Shown here piece by piece: positions 22,650 to 35,708 of a stretch of 64,000 bases of DNA. Below the pieces are notes generated by a model. It was not told the DNA's origin. It was given only the letters and a program-made list of their open reading frames with translations, and did no database searches. Position 1 is the stretch's first letter, and each line of letters starts with the position of its first letter. Source of the DNA: Xylogone sp. PMI_703 (Eukaryota > Ascomycota > Leotiomycetes); contig JAJTUQ010000001.1 of assembly GCA_021399445.1 (NCBI GenBank), positions 6,014,001 to 6,078,000 on the forward strand, read 5' to 3'. A program made the position numbers and the translations under genes.

Positions 22650-23771
22650 ATGCATCGTTTCGTAAAATTTAGATACTCCGTTAATTCCCTTGAAAATTTA
22701 AAACCTCAAAGACATTGCCATAGAGAGTACAGAAGGACATTCACAATGACTGCTTCTTCCTCTGAACGGAGGGTATTTGCTCCACTTAAAGAAGGCACAA
22801 AAGCGGACTTTAGAGGGCCTACATTGAAGGGAATCATATTTGATGTTGATGGTACTCTTTGGTGTGTTCTTGTTTTTTCACTTACTGTTCTTTACTGCAT
22901 CCTCCCCACATTCACATACAAGTGATGTCACGGATATTCAATAAGCCGAGAGGGATTCTACATACAGAATTCTACTTGCTCTGGACGTCTTTTGGGATAC
23001 TGTGCTTTTAAGCTACCTATAGCATTTGTTTACATCGTATCAAAACTGCTCTCGTTTAGTAAAAATTCTAGTATTTCCTATTCATTGAGCTCCGATATCA
23101 ACCAAGCTAACCAACGTAGTCTTCCTCAAACCTACATGTTTCAAGAAATGAGAGATGCGGTTTCGATACCAAAATCTTCGGATATTCTCGACTACATCTA
23201 TGCTCTCCCATCCTTGGAGCAAGAAGCAGCAATGGAAAAAATTCGTGCTATCGAGCGCGAAGCAATGATAGCACAAACCGCACAGCCTGGTTTGGTAGAG
23301 CTAATGACCTACCTGGAGTCTAAATCAATTCCCAAGGGGATCTGTACGAGGAACTTTGAGACACCAGTAGCACATTTATTAGAGAAATTCCTAGAAGGCG
23401 TGCATTTCAATCCTATCATAACGAGAGATTTCAGACCCCCAAAGCCAGATCCAGCAGGCATACTCCACATTGCAAAGAGCTGGGGGTTACCGGATGCTTC
23501 AGAGTTAATTATGGTTGGCGATTCACTGGATGATATGACGGCAGGGTACAGAGCCGGAGCTGCAACTGTTTTACTTGTCAATGATGTAAATGCACGTCTC
23601 GCCGATCATGAGCATACAGACCTTTGCATCTATAGGCTAGATGATTTAATTAAGATACTGGAAGAGGGGTTTGAGGGGCAGATTGGTAGAGGAGAGGAGA
23701 ATGGAGATACTAGAGCTCGTGCGGAGGAGGTTTTAATGAAAGGCAAGCAGGAAGAATTCACAAAGAAATAA
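22650..23771 (+). CDS. HAD-superfamily phosphatase, possible dual-targeted
   Basis: The exons are 22650-22861 and 23120-23771, giving 287 residues. The intron is 258 nt, long for this locus. HAD motif I is FDVDGTLC (the nucleophile is the first Asp), completed at the splice junction. Motif II is GICTRN. Motif III is the Lys in RPPKPDPAG. Motif IV is GDSLDDMTAGYRAGA. The cap is a small helical insert, as in phosphoglycolate-phosphatase-like (subfamily I) enzymes; the substrate cannot be read from the sequence. Two in-frame ATGs exist. The first (22650) gives a basic extension of 32 residues (HRFVKFRYS, CHREYRRTF) like a mitochondrial presequence. The second (22746, ACAATGACT) would give a cytosolic form of 255 residues. 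Confidence 0.85.
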
Positions 23772-24078
23772 ACTAACTCAGGTGGCCTGATACAAATGAT
23801 ATCGCAGCCATGTGATCTCTATACTATGACTATGCCTAAAGAAATGACGCCTGAATTTTTGAATCTCATGCAGTTTGGGCCCAGGGATTCCAGCCTTTGC
23901 TTCCGTCAAAATAATCGCTCAGCTTGCCCAGGATGAATGGATAGCTGATAAGTGCTTGAAGCAAAAACCAAAGTGCGCCGGGGGAATGCTAGTACGGGTA
24001 AAGATGGCTGAATGCCAGTATTTAGTTGGAAGGGTTACAACATAGAGATAAACAGCCATTGTAATGTGACAAAGAGTC
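23772..24078. other. Convergent intergenic region HAD/STE7
   Basis: This 307-bp spacer lies between two 3' ends. I see nothing in it beyond presumed 3' UTRs. Confidence 0.4.
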
Positions 24079-25791
24079 TCAATAACCACCTTGTCCACTT
24101 GGATATCCAGACCCATGTGAACCACTGCCATACCCGGCTTGTCGACGGTCCCTTTTCGCATCCAGATCACTGCTCTCCTTTTTCGGGACTGGTGGAGGTG
24201 GTAATGGCCCGCCAGGAGCAGGTCTCATTGGAAGTTGCATGGTTGCGGTATGAGTGTTGCCCGTCCCTGATGATCCATCTGATGCATTTAGCGGGGCTGA
24301 TATTTGGATAGGAGCGGGTCTATTACCTCTCGAAGAATGATATGCAGATCCAGCTGCACGTCCAATACTGCCTGATCCGTTCTTCGTGGGAGATCGAGTA
24401 GTGCCCTGCTCATTATGATGGGACGAAGGGGCCGTGAAACGGACGTCACCTCCAGCTATTGGGATATCGCCTGACGTAGGGGTAGGTAATGAGTAGTCTG
24501 GAGAGTTAGAGTGTTGTCCGCTCGGCGACTCAGACGTACGTAACAGATCTGGTGATAATTGAGGGGCAAGATGGGACTTCCGGTTGTCCTTTTCCATTAA
24601 GCTTACCGCCCACTCTCGTAGGTCCACAGGCGTACGCTTCGCGGCCTGGACAAAGGGTTCACGTTCCTATAGGAAAAACCCAGTTAGTATTGCTTTTGAG
24701 GAATGATATCGGTGATACCAACATATAGTTCCTGTGGAGTGGGCCGCTCTTCAGGATTTTTGGCCATGCACTTCTGAATCATATCTTCCAAAATCTGAGG
24801 GAACGCATCGCTCTTTGGAAGCTTGGGAGCTGGTTCATAAACAATTTGCTGTAGAAGATCCAGGATTCCAGAAGGTTGCCCATCGCCATCAGATAAGTGT
24901 TCGCTTGCATCGAATGGAAATTTGCCGATAGCCAGTTCCATAACCGATAGTCCAAAACTCCATACATCAGACTTAACCGTGTACTTCTGCCCCTGGATAC
25001 GTTCTGGAGCCATGTATGTAGAAGTTCCCACAAAAGTATCCGCAACAGAGTTGACCAGCTCTCCTGAGACACCAAAATCACATAGTTTTATGTGACCTCG
25101 GGAGTTTACTAAAATATTCGAAGGTTTAATATCACGGTGCATGATGTGATGTTTCGTATAAAGGTAAGTTAGCCCTCCTAAGGTGGCTTCCGCAATCTTC
25201 CCAAGCACATCCACCCTAACAGGGCCGAACTGTTGGGAGATCCTATCAAGTGAACTAAGGAGTTCTCAGCAATAGGTACGATCGATGACAGCATCTGACA
25301 TACCCGACATCCATATATTCCATACACATTATCACATCATTGTTATCGCTCAGGAAGGCTCCATAGAAGTTAACGATGTATTCAGAATTACATTCGTGCA
25401 TGATTTGAAGTTCGCGGACGATCCGGCGCCGCATTTCCTTCTTCGCTTCAACGTGTATTACCTATATGTCAGATTAGCAAGTGCTAAGCACATCTCTTAC
25501 AGAGAATAGGGGGCTCACCTTTCGAGCCATAATCGTGCCGGTGACGAGGTGCCGGACTTTGCTAACCGTTCCTCCATTTCCATGGCCCAACTCCTTGAGC
25601 ACTTCGAGATCTTCCCTTTTTAAATCTAGTTTGTACTCGATGCCGATCTCTAACTGAGCCGTCTGCCTGCTTAAATCATGAACCTGGTTGTCGCTTTCGG
25701 TCTGGGCAATGCTGCGAGGAGCTGGAGCAGCAAGCGCTAGACCTTTCACATTCTTCCGCTTCAAAGTGCGTTGGCTGAATGCGTCAGACAT
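24079..25791 (-). CDS. STE7: Ste7-type MAP kinase kinase
   Basis: This dual-specificity kinase of the pheromone/invasive-growth cascade (Ste11-Ste7-Fus3/Kss1 type) acts in mating, hyphal fusion and, in pathogens, infection structures. The exons are 25519-25791, 25304-25461, 24723-25254 and 24079-24666; the introns are 57, 49 and 56 nt, and the product is 516 residues. The N-terminus TLKRKNVKGLALAAPAP is a MAPK docking (D) site. The glycine loop is ELGHGNGGTVSKV, the catalytic loop is IMHRDIKPSNILV, and DFGVSGELVNSVADTFVGTS holds the activation-loop Ser/Thr pair. A Pro/Ser/Gly-rich tail of about 150 residues follows the kinase fold and contains PLPPPPVPKK, a possible SH3 ligand. The residue pattern fits Ste7 rather than the Mkk1 or Pbs2 classes. 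Confidence 0.93.
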
Positions 25792-26881
25792 GTCTTAAGG
25801 ATTTCTGCGCAAGCCTTGGAGGCTTTTTGCGCCACAAGATGCAACGAAAATCAAGAATGAGATGTCGTTCTAAGCCCAGGAGGTGGACGTGGGGCTACTG
25901 CGGCAGCTTTCGAGAGAGCAGCGGGTCAGCAGAATTGGGCGGAGGAGGTAGTTTGGGGATGGTATGCTATGTTGGATCTGGCCTGGAAAAATGGCCTTGG
26001 GAAATGTGGTTAGGCGTTAAGAATGGAAGGGTGTTTTGGCGGTTGCGGTTGGCGGTTGTCCTGGGCCTATCGCATTGTATTGAAGCGGAGTCCAGATGCG
26101 AGAGTCACAGGTACTGGAGGTGTTTGGATGTGCAGCCCCTTTTAACGAATCGAGACTATCAATGGGCCATTAGCCGCAGAAACTTACTGCAACAGAACAG
26201 GACCACTGTCCGAGCTTTCTATTGTTCGTGAAAATTTTAGGGGTCGATTGCGACAAGTACTACTCCTGTGCATTTGGCACCAAGCGCAGCCGTCTCATCC
26301 ATTCTGGACTTCCTCCAGCCATTGGGCAGCGTTGGTGGGGGGCTGTTTGAGGGTCTTCCATCGTTACTGTGTACTGCCAAAAATGTTTCTTGACCGAAGA
26401 CACAGTTATGTAGAGGCATTTAGTTGACTGAGATAATCCGGTCGAGAGCACTCTGGCCAAATTTTCACTTCATCACGAAAAATTGCTGCGTGAACTTCCA
26501 CACTTACCGGTAGGCCGTAATCATCTATTGTATCTAATGCCCTTGGGACCACGCAGCATGTATGGCGGGGGATGGAGAACGGAAGCTAAAGCCAGCCTAA
26601 CGTGGCTGATAACCTTGACCGCTGATAGTTGGTACCTAAGGCACCAAAGACGCCACACCTAGCCACTGGTTCAGCCACATTAAAAGTGAACTTCCTTTGA
26701 CAGGGGTCAACCATCGCGTCCGTCACCTCCACGACTTTATTATCACGAAAACTTTCGAAACGAGAAGGCTATTATCAGTCGGTGGTGTCTACGACCAGGT
26801 CTTGGTTGCATTTGCTTCGATAGTCACCGATATCTCGATTCTCTATCCCAATTCGGACTTCAAATATTGGCAGCCGCGAAT
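25792..26881. promoter_or_regulatory. Long divergent intergenic region STE7/SPT6
   Basis: This 1.09-kb spacer lies between two head-to-head genes, the longest divergent region here. A 150-codon plus-strand open stretch (25779-26231) overlaps the MAPKK start and has Trp- and Gly-rich content unlike any family I know, so I treat it as chance. No RNA or repeat is visible. Confidence 0.4.
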
Positions 26882-29800
26882 ATGAGTATGGCCGATCTGA
26901 TCCATGGGGAGGCTGAGCTTGATGATGAGGAGAACGATGAGTCTTTCGACGAGGAAACCGGAGAGGCTCGATCTAGGAATGGCAGGCAAAATGGGCATAT
27001 AGATGACTCTAGTGAGGAGGAAGAAGATGATGACGATGAGGAGGCAGCTCGAGCGGTTTGTCGCGAGCTAATCTGATGTTTCGAATCTTGGCCACTAACC
27101 TTCTCGTAGGTCCGTGAAGGCTTCATTATAGACGATGAAGAAGAGGAGGAAGACGAAGATAGAGAGCGGCGGCGCCGACGAGAGAAGAAACGAAGGCGGG
27201 CAGAGCGCGAGGAGGAAGAAGCCGTGCTAGATGAGGAAGATTTGGATCTCATTGGTGAAGCCAATCCAGAATGGGAGCGTAAGACAGCGGCACAGGTAAG
27301 ACAACGATTATATATATCTGTTTCTGTGACTGACGTCTGACTTTTCAAGCCTAAACTCAAACGTCTCAAGCGTGGCCATAGAGATGTTGAGAGTAGAGAT
27401 AGAGAACACCGTGGACTTGACGATATCTTTTCTGATGAAGAAGAAGCAGATGCACATGATCCGGAGGATGGAGCAAGACCATTTTCTCGCCCAGATCACC
27501 ATCGAATCGACGAGTTCGCAGACTTCATTGAAGAGGATGATCTTGAAGATGAAGACGAACGGCAGAGACATCAGGAGGAGATGGAAGTAGCCCGACCCCG
27601 GGAAAGAGGATACATCGGCGGAGCAGATGCCACAGGACTTGATAAGGATGCCCTGGACGATTTCGAGGAGATCTTTGGAAATGGGGAAGATTATGATTGG
27701 GCCTTAGCCCTTGAAGAAGAGGCGGAGGCGAATGAAATAGGTGATCACCAACTTGAGCTTAAGGATGTGTTTGAACCTTCGCAATTGTCCGAGAAGCTAC
27801 TTACGGATGAAGATAACAAGATTCGCTATGAAGATCGCCCGGAGCGCTTCCAGCTGGATAGGAAGCCGTATGAGCATGTTCACATCACAGAAGAGCAGTT
27901 TAAGGAAGAAGCAAGATGGATCACCAGTCTTATATGGCCTAAAAAGCAACTGCAACTTTCAAGTGACCTTCAGACGCCTTTTGCGAAGGCCATTGGCAAA
28001 GTTCTTGAGTTCTTCATTGTCGACGAGGTGGAGGTGCCATATGTCTTTCAACATCGGAAAGATTATCTGATCCATACCAAGAAAACTAAAGCACGACCTG
28101 ATCCGAGCAATCCGGAAGCTCCTGAGTACAATGTGGAGGCTGTCAAACTCCTTACTCAGGATGATCTTTGGCGGATACTCGAGCTTGATCTGAAGTTTCG
28201 TGCTCTTGTAGACAAACGAAATGTGCTTGAAAAGACATACGATAATCTGAAAATATCTGCCGGAGTCGAAGATAAGATGTTTGAAGATATGCTTCCTGCT
28301 GCGGTAACAATGGAAGAACTTCAGGACCTTCAAGATTACTTGTACTTTCAATACTCATCTCAAATTAAAGATCTCGCTACAACTAACGGCGACGTCAAGG
28401 AGAAGCGCCGTCCTGGTATGAAGTCTTCTATCTTTGATCGGGTTCGGAAGGGCAAGGCTTATAACCTTGTTCGAGCGTACGGTATCACTGCGGATCAGGT
28501 TGCTCAGAATGCTCTCCGAGAAGGAAGGAAACAATACACTGAGGACCCTTCAACAAGACCGATAGATCTAGCGGATACTCTTACTAGCGATAGTGAGTTC
28601 AGCACTGGCGAGGAAGTTCTTCTCGCTGCCCGTCAAATGTTTGCTGAAGAGCTTTTCATGAACCCGAGAATGCGGAAGCACTTCAGAATGTATCACTACA
28701 TGACAGGCGTGGTTAATTGCCGGCGCACTGATAAGGGACTACGAAAAATTGATGAGCAGCACCAGTATTATGAATTGAAGTATCTTCGAAACCAGAGCTT
28801 CGGCGACATAGCGAATAAGCCTGAAATGTTTTTGAAGATGCTTAAGGCCGAGGAAGAGGGCTTACTTGAGGTTAGAGTCCAGTTGCAAGATGAGGAAGAG
28901 TTTCGGAAACAACTCTTCGCCGAATTTGCTTCTGATAACTATAGCGAACTTGCTGATGCCTGGAATGATGAGCGACGTAAAGTGCTGGATATCGCATTTA
29001 CGAAACTAGAACGGGTTATCACCAAGGGTGTAAAAGAGAGCATGAGAACGGAGTGTCAAGATTCCATACTGAAGTTATGTCGAGAGGAATACTCTAGGAA
29101 GCTTGATCAGGCCCCATATAAACCTAAAGGTATGGTGCTAGGTACTATACCTCGTGTCCTTGCACTGTCCAACGGTGATGGTGATGGTCGTGCTGCGGTT
29201 TGTTGGGCTTGGGTAGAAGAAGACGGACGGGTACTCGAACATGGCAAGTTTAACAACTTATCACGGGATGAAAGAGCCAGAGAAGATTTCGTTGAACTCG
29301 TGCAACGGCGCAAGCCTGATGTTATCGGGATTAGTGGTTGGTCTGTCGAAACACACAAGCTGGTCAACAACATCAGGGACCTTGTGAATGAGAAAAATCT
29401 AAGGGGCGCAGAATTTGAGGATCCTCAGACGGGAGAGGATAGGACCGAGCTTCTTGACGTCGTCGTGGTCAACGATGAAGTCGCACGGCTTTATAAAGCC
29501 AGTCCACGAGCAGCTATTGAACACCCGACGCTACCACCACTAACACGATACTGCGTTGCTCTTGCGAAGTATCTACAAAATCCTATGAAAGAGTATGCCG
29601 CTTTAGGTAACGATGTTACTTCATTATCTTTCCATCCTTCTCAGCATCTTCTTGGGGAGGAGAAACTTCGCAAGCATCTTGAGACAGCAATGGTAGACAT
29701 GGTGAACCTCTGTGGTGTCGATATCAATGAGGCTATAGGCGATCCTTACACTGCGAACTTACTCCCCTATGTCTGCGGGCTTGGACCCCGGAAAGCCACC

Positions 29801-31307
29801 GCTGTTATCAAAGCTATCAATATCAACGGCGGTATGGTCAACTCGAGAGACGAGCTGGTTGGAGACCCTGATAGTGGGAAAATGCCAGTCGTTGGCCCAA
29901 GAGTCTGGAATAACTGCGCTAGTTTCTTATCAATTGAATATGACAGCTCCTCGCCAACCTCCGATTACCTAGACAATACTCGAGTACATCCCGAAGATTA
30001 TGAACTTGGTCGCAAGATGGCTGCCGATGCGCTCGAGTTAGATGAGGAGGATGTAAAGGCCGAAGTCGATGAAGGGGGACCTGGAGCTGTTGTTCGAAAA
30101 CTCATCAAAGAGGACGAACAAGATAAGGTCAACGATCTCATTCTAGAGGAATATGCAGATCAATTGGAAAATAGTTACAACCAACGTAAACGTGCAACTT
30201 TGGAGACGATCCGTGCAGAATTACAACAAGCCTATGAGGAGTTACGGAGGAACTTCGCGATGCTATCTGTGGATGAGATTTTCACTATGTTCACTGGGGA
30301 GACCTCCGAGTCTCTGTGTGAGGGAATGATTGTTCCGGTTAACATTAGAGTTACAAAGCCAGACTTCCTCATTGCAAAATTGGACTGCGGCGTTGAAGGG
30401 CGGGTTGAGTCATCAGAGGGATCAGATAATCCGCATGCACTTCTTAGTAGCTTATTTTCTGTCGGCCAAACGGCCCAAGCTAAGCTGATGGAGCTTAATC
30501 GCGAGAGCTTCTCTGCTAGACTATCCTTGAGGGAGGAGATGTTAAGACATCCGTTTAGGAAGCACAGTTACCATCCTCCAGGTACCTGGGATCTCGAACA
30601 AGAGAGGAAAGATAAAGAGGAGTTAAAGGAGAAAGACAAAGCGACTGGTCGCACCCAAAGAGTTGTCAAACATCCACTCTTCAGGCCGTTCAATGCTACA
30701 CAAGCTGAGGAATATCTTGGATCTCAAGCTCCTGGAGATGCTGTCATACGACCATCGTCCAAGGGCAACGACCATTTAGCCGTCACCTGGAAGGTTGCTG
30801 ATGGTGTCTACCAACACATTGACGTCTTAGAATTGCAAAAAGAGAATGAATTTTCTGTTGGCCGCGTTCTTAAAATTGGAGGGAAATATACCTACAGCGA
30901 TCTTGATGAACTGATTGTAGATCATGTTAAGGCCATGGCAAAGAAGGTTGACGAGATGATGCAGCATGATAAGTGGCAGAAAGGAAGCAAGGCAGACACT
31001 GGTAAGTCATCCCATGCTTAGCAACTCCCAAGCCGACATACTGACTGATATCTCTCCAGAGCGTTGGTTAACTACCTATACCGAGGCTAACCCTCAGCGA
31101 TCAATGTACGCATTCTGCTTGGACCAAAAGCATCCCGGCTTCTTCCACCTCTGCTTTAAAGCTGGTGTTCGGGCGCGTCCAAACTCGTGGCCGGTCCGAG
31201 TGGTACCTAATGCTTTCGAACTGATGAAGAGCCAGTATCCAGATATGAAGGCGCTGTGTAATGGGTTCAAGCTGAGACATGCAAGTGAGATGGCTAAGAG
31301 GGGTTGA
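26882..31307 (+). CDS. SPT6: Spt6, histone chaperone and transcription elongation factor
   Basis: Spt6 travels with RNA polymerase II and reassembles nucleosomes. The exons are 26882-27055, 27110-27295, 27350-31001 and 31060-31307; the introns are 54, 54 and 58 nt, and the product is 1419 residues. The first 250 residues are highly acidic (histone and Spn1/Iws1 binding), with a basic stretch [11 protein letters not shown]. The YqgF-like fold lies at about residue 710 ([20 protein letters not shown]), a helix-hairpin-helix at about 925 ([14 protein letters not shown]), S1 at about 1105 ([18 protein letters not shown]) and the tandem SH2 at about 1235-1419 ([27 protein letters not shown]). The last intron lies inside the second SH2, and its removal joins [15 protein letters not shown]. 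The ATG at 26882 begins the family's acidic start. Confidence 0.96.
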
Positions 31308-31983
31308 CGGGCGGGAAATAATTGGTAATACTATGTGGATGGGCGAATAGGGCGGTTACACATTAAAATCAGTTGTATTACAAGTGTGCTATATTATTGG
31401 GATCTTTATTTGAGGGAGATAAAAGCCATGCTCCGAGGGGCGGAGTAGATAGCATATATAAAAGCTCATTTTGCGATGTATCCAGCCTTAGAAAGACCCT
31501 GACAATGGAAGGTGAGCTTAATTTGGCATGTCCAATCAAGCGGGCCCATCGGAGATGCAAGGCTGAGCTTACATGTCTAGGTGTGGGAACGTGAACACGG
31601 TAGCCCGTGCGGTGGTAATACATTGTGACGGTGCCTAATAATAAAACCACGTCTCCATGCTAGCTCTCAAAGCTCTCTGTTATCGCGATGACCTATCACT
31701 TAACACATCTTGAGTAGATTCGTGATGAGTCTCCCTCGGTATCTCGGGATTTGAGTGAGCTTATTGCCACGTGAATCCGTACTAACCCGGATCTTTCGGT
31801 GCTTTTGCCGGTGCTGCTTGTGAAGCACTAGTGCTGAGACACTTCCCAGAGAAGCACCTGAGCATTTGAGCTCAGTTTGGCCACTTTCCGGTGGCCCAGT
31901 CGCAAGCTGTTATAATCAACGGGCAAATTCCTTCGACTGGCCTATTTTACGCTGAGCACATCTGCTTTGGCTATATTGCTAAG
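31308..31983. other. Intergenic region between SPT6 and OSH3
   Basis: This 676-bp tandem spacer should hold the 3' UTR of SPT6 and the promoter of OSH3. I see no gene, RNA or repeat. Confidence 0.4.
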
Positions 31984-34900
31984 ATGGCGGGCATGGAACA
32001 GGTCCAGATCCATGCAAAGGTATTCTGAGATGGAGCTACAGCTCTTCAACAGGTGGTGGTCCAGGATATGCTAACTCATTCGATAGGCATATATCGTTCG
32101 CTGGATGAAAGTAGATGAAGGACATACCATTTCCTGGAGTATACAGCCCCATAAGAAGTCCATGTATGCACTCCGCTTATGTTGCCCTGGAGTATATACT
32201 TACATCTTGCAAGAAATTTTGGGATTGTCAAGCACCCGGGTAGCGGAAATCCAGCAGTGACGGATAACTCATCAGCTACCGGCCAACTGGACCCCAATGC
32301 TGAAAATGAAAGAGCACGACGTTCTTCGAGTGCACGGAATGATGGTTCAACTGCCGAAGAACAGCTGAAAGGGAAAGGGTTCATATGGGTTCAATGGTAC
32401 GGAAAATGCGAAGCGGACAAGGTAACGGTCGGCACATTCCCTGTTTCTAAAGGCACTGGCGGGATGTATGGGCTCGTGTTCGACAACACATTCTCCAAGT
32501 CATTTGCAAAGACGGTAACCCTTGTCCTCCTCACTTATCCTTCCAACGCTCCTCCTCAATCTACTCATAGCCTTGGTCAAGGAGCGCTCGCCGGAATAGG
32601 CTTTGGGAATAATGTGAAAGGTCAGAGCCCACGACTAGCTGCGGCTGCTTCAGATTCGGTCGATAGCCTGCCCAATCACCTAACTGTTGGTAATAACCGC
32701 AGTAGAGGCAATTCACTTATAGGAGCAAATGAAAGTGAGAGCAACCTAGCTACTCATCATGTTGGTGTATTACAAAAACGTCGGCGCAAAAAGGGGCAAG
32801 GCTATGCCCGGCGATACTTCTCGTTGGATTTTGCGACCTGCACGTTGTCATATTATCATGATCGCAATTCCTCGGCACTGAGAGGCGCAATTCCTTTGAG
32901 TCTCGCTGCTATAGCAGCGGATGAGCGAAGGAGAGAGATTGCCATCGATTCAGGAGCGGAAGTATGGCACTTGAGAGCAGGGAACGTAAAGGAGTTTCAA
33001 GAGTGGACGACTGCACTCGAAAGAGCTAGCAAAGCTGCGCGAGGGGTGGACTCTGAGCGTCCCTCTTCGCCAAATAGATTGAGGCCTAGAATGTCGGGAT
33101 TGCAGCACGTCCCGTCGAACCAGGACGATGATCGAGACTGGACTCAAGTCGAAGCCCTTGTTAGCCGAATTGCGGGCACTCGTGATGCGGTTCGAAGACT
33201 ATCAAAAGACACTGCTCCCAAGGTTCATACCACCGGGCTGGGTGTTTCACTTGGAAGCCCGCCCATGGATGAGGGTAGCCTCGGCGAGCATGCTACACCC
33301 TCCGAAAGGAAGCCCTTCTGGAGACGAAAATCTGCTGCCCCGCCCCCTAATTTTGCTCAAACTCAACTTGGAGTTCCTACGCCCCAGGTTGTGACCACAG
33401 TCTCTGCAAATGGATCTGCTAGGCCATCTTCCAGAAAGACAAATCATTCATCAAGCGAGGAATATAGTATGCACGAGCACTGCGAGGCTCTTCTAAACGA
33501 TCTAGACTCAGTCTTAGCAGACTTCTCCACTCTCTTGACTAACAGGAAGCAACGTCGCCGGATGTCTTTTGCACCTAGATCAGCAGATGTCTCGAGAACG
33601 AGTATGGAATCAACCTCTACAGACGAATTCTATGATGCGGAGCAAGAGCATAGCCAGATGCTTATAATAGGTCGTCAGAGTGAGGAGGATACCCCCGCTT
33701 CAGAGCCAGAAGAAGGGCTCGCAAGTGATACATCCTCAGTTTCGTCTGTGGAGAAGGATGATGTCTCCCAGCAAGTCAAGGGAGAAGCGGCTTTATTCCC
33801 TGCTAAACCCAAAAATCTCGATCCTCTTCCCATTCCAAGTGCTCCAAAACGCCGTACACAAGTCCCTATAGCGACAGTTATGCCCCCGAGTTTAATTGGT
33901 TTTGTGCGAAAAAACGTTGGAAAAGATCTGAGCACTATAAGCATGCCTGTATCAGCAAACGAACCACTGTCTCTTCTGCAAAGAGTCGCCGAACAAATGG
34001 AGTATGCGTCACTTTTAGATAAGGCTGTAGCTAATAAGGACCCTATACGCCGTCTTCTTCATGTAACTGCTTTTGCGGTATCCCAGTTTAGCGTAAATCG
34101 AGCCAAGGAGCGAGCAATCCGCAAACCTTTCAACCCAATGTTAGGTGAGACATACGAACTTATAAGAGCCGACAATGAGATTCCAGGAGGGTTCAGGATG
34201 CTTGTCGAGAAGGTCTCTCATCGTCCAGTTCGTATGGCTACTCAAGCAGATTCAGCCAATTGGTCCTTAAGCCAATCACCTGCCCCCGTCCAGAAATTCT
34301 GGGGCAAGAGTGCTGAGCTCATTACAGATGGCCGTGTTCGTATAGTGTTGAGGCTTGGCGATAAGAGTGAAGAACGGTACAGCTATACCGTTGCTACTGT
34401 CTTCCTAAGGAACGTAGTGATGGGAGAGAAATACATCGAACCGGTCGCTAATATGACTGTTACAAATGAGAGTTCTGGTGCTAAAGCTGTCATAGAATTC
34501 AAAGGCAAAGGGATGTTTGGCGGACGCAGTGAGGATGTTCAAGTTGATACGTATGATTCGAACGGTTCTCAAACTGGAGTTGGCATGACCGGTACCTGGA
34601 CCACATCCTTACAACTTACCGAGGCGGGAAGATCATCCGGTGAAATCTGGCATGTAGGCGACCTTGTAGAGAATGCTCCTCAGCGATATGGATTCACCAC
34701 TTTTGCAGCTAGTTTGAATGAGATTACGGATATTGAAAACGGCAAGCTTCCAGTTACAGATTGCAGGCTTCGACCAGATCAACGAGCTGCAGAGGCTGGT
34801 GACTTGGATAGGGCAGAAACTTTAAAGGCAACTCTAGAGGATAACCAAAGGGTTCGAAGAAAGGAACTAGAAGCAAAGGGGGAAACCTATAGACCAAGAT

Positions 34901-35028
34901 GGTTTGTAAAAGTCGAGGGTGGGGATGAAGGGGAGGAGGTTTGGAAGCTAAGGACAGGGAAAGAGGGATATTGGGAGGAGCGAGCGAGGGGCCAGTGGAC
35001 TGGTGTTGAGAATGTCCTTGCAGTTTAA
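31984..35028 (+). CDS. OSH3: Osh3-type oxysterol-binding protein (GOLD-PH-FFAT-ORD)
   Basis: Osh3 is a lipid-transfer protein working at ER-plasma membrane contacts. The exons are 31984-32019, 32087-32163 and 32214-35028, giving 975 residues. The second junction (AAG acceptor) restores QPHKKSINFGIVKHPGSG, the family's N-terminal GOLD-like domain. A PH domain lies at about residues 221-314 (VLQKRRRKKGQGYARRYFSL). A FFAT-like motif, DEFYDAEQEH, lies near residue 508 and would bind VAP/Scs2 in the ER. The lipid-binding ORD runs from about 620 to 930 (KPFNPMLGETYEL, KFWGKSAELITDG). The usual EQVSHHPP fingerprint is here EKVSHRPV (about 702-709), as in Osh3-class proteins that are thought to bind PI4P rather than sterol. 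Ser-rich linkers separate the domains. Confidence 0.93.
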
Positions 35029-35708
35029 AGAAGGTTAGTTGGGCCTCTCAACGACATCACTGAACACGAAGTGTGATTCTTGGTGTGTTGGATTTTGGAA
35101 ACGTTTGTGATGCGGAAATGACGACGATATGATTGCTGGGGTATCTATTATTGGCATGTGTCTTTTGGGCTATATTTCCATCTATTCGGTATATACAGGT
35201 ATTATAGGGGCTAGGTCATAGAAACCGATGGTAGGTTTCATAGATCTACATATCGGTAAGATATTTGCTTAGACCAGTCTCGAGATTCTTACTCGAGCTG
35301 AAAATAGGGAATCTACGGCTCATAAGTGTTCATAAGTGTACTTGCACTTTGTATGCGAATGTGAAATCTTCATATCATGAGGAGAACCACATTGACGAAG
35401 CAAGGTACTTCTAAGATCTATCAGATTTAGAATATCTATATACGTAAACTCATAGCGATTCCGCTGTCAACATTATAGCAGAAGTGCAACAACGCCTTGC
35501 AATGCATGCTCGTCCTTCTCCCTTAGCCAAGATGCTCCGCTAATAACCCGCGTTCCTTACAATGCGTCGTGAAATGGCCATAAACTTTCAACCCCAAAAC
35601 AGATCCACAAGCATCTAAGCAACAGGAGCATACTACTAACACGATGGGATAAATGGGTATAAATTCGTGATGCTCGAGGTACTCTTGAAGATCGGTTCAT
35701 ATTGGGTT
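35029..35708. other. Convergent intergenic region OSH3/HAPSTR1-like
   Basis: This 680-bp spacer lies between two 3' ends. It contains a perfect short tandem at 35321-35339 (CATAAGTGT repeated). Nothing else is seen. Confidence 0.4.

Noticed and set aside
25779..26231. 150-codon open frame in the STE7/SPT6 spacer
   Set aside because: It overlaps the MAPKK start on the opposite strand and its Trp/Gly/Arg-rich content is unlike a folded protein.
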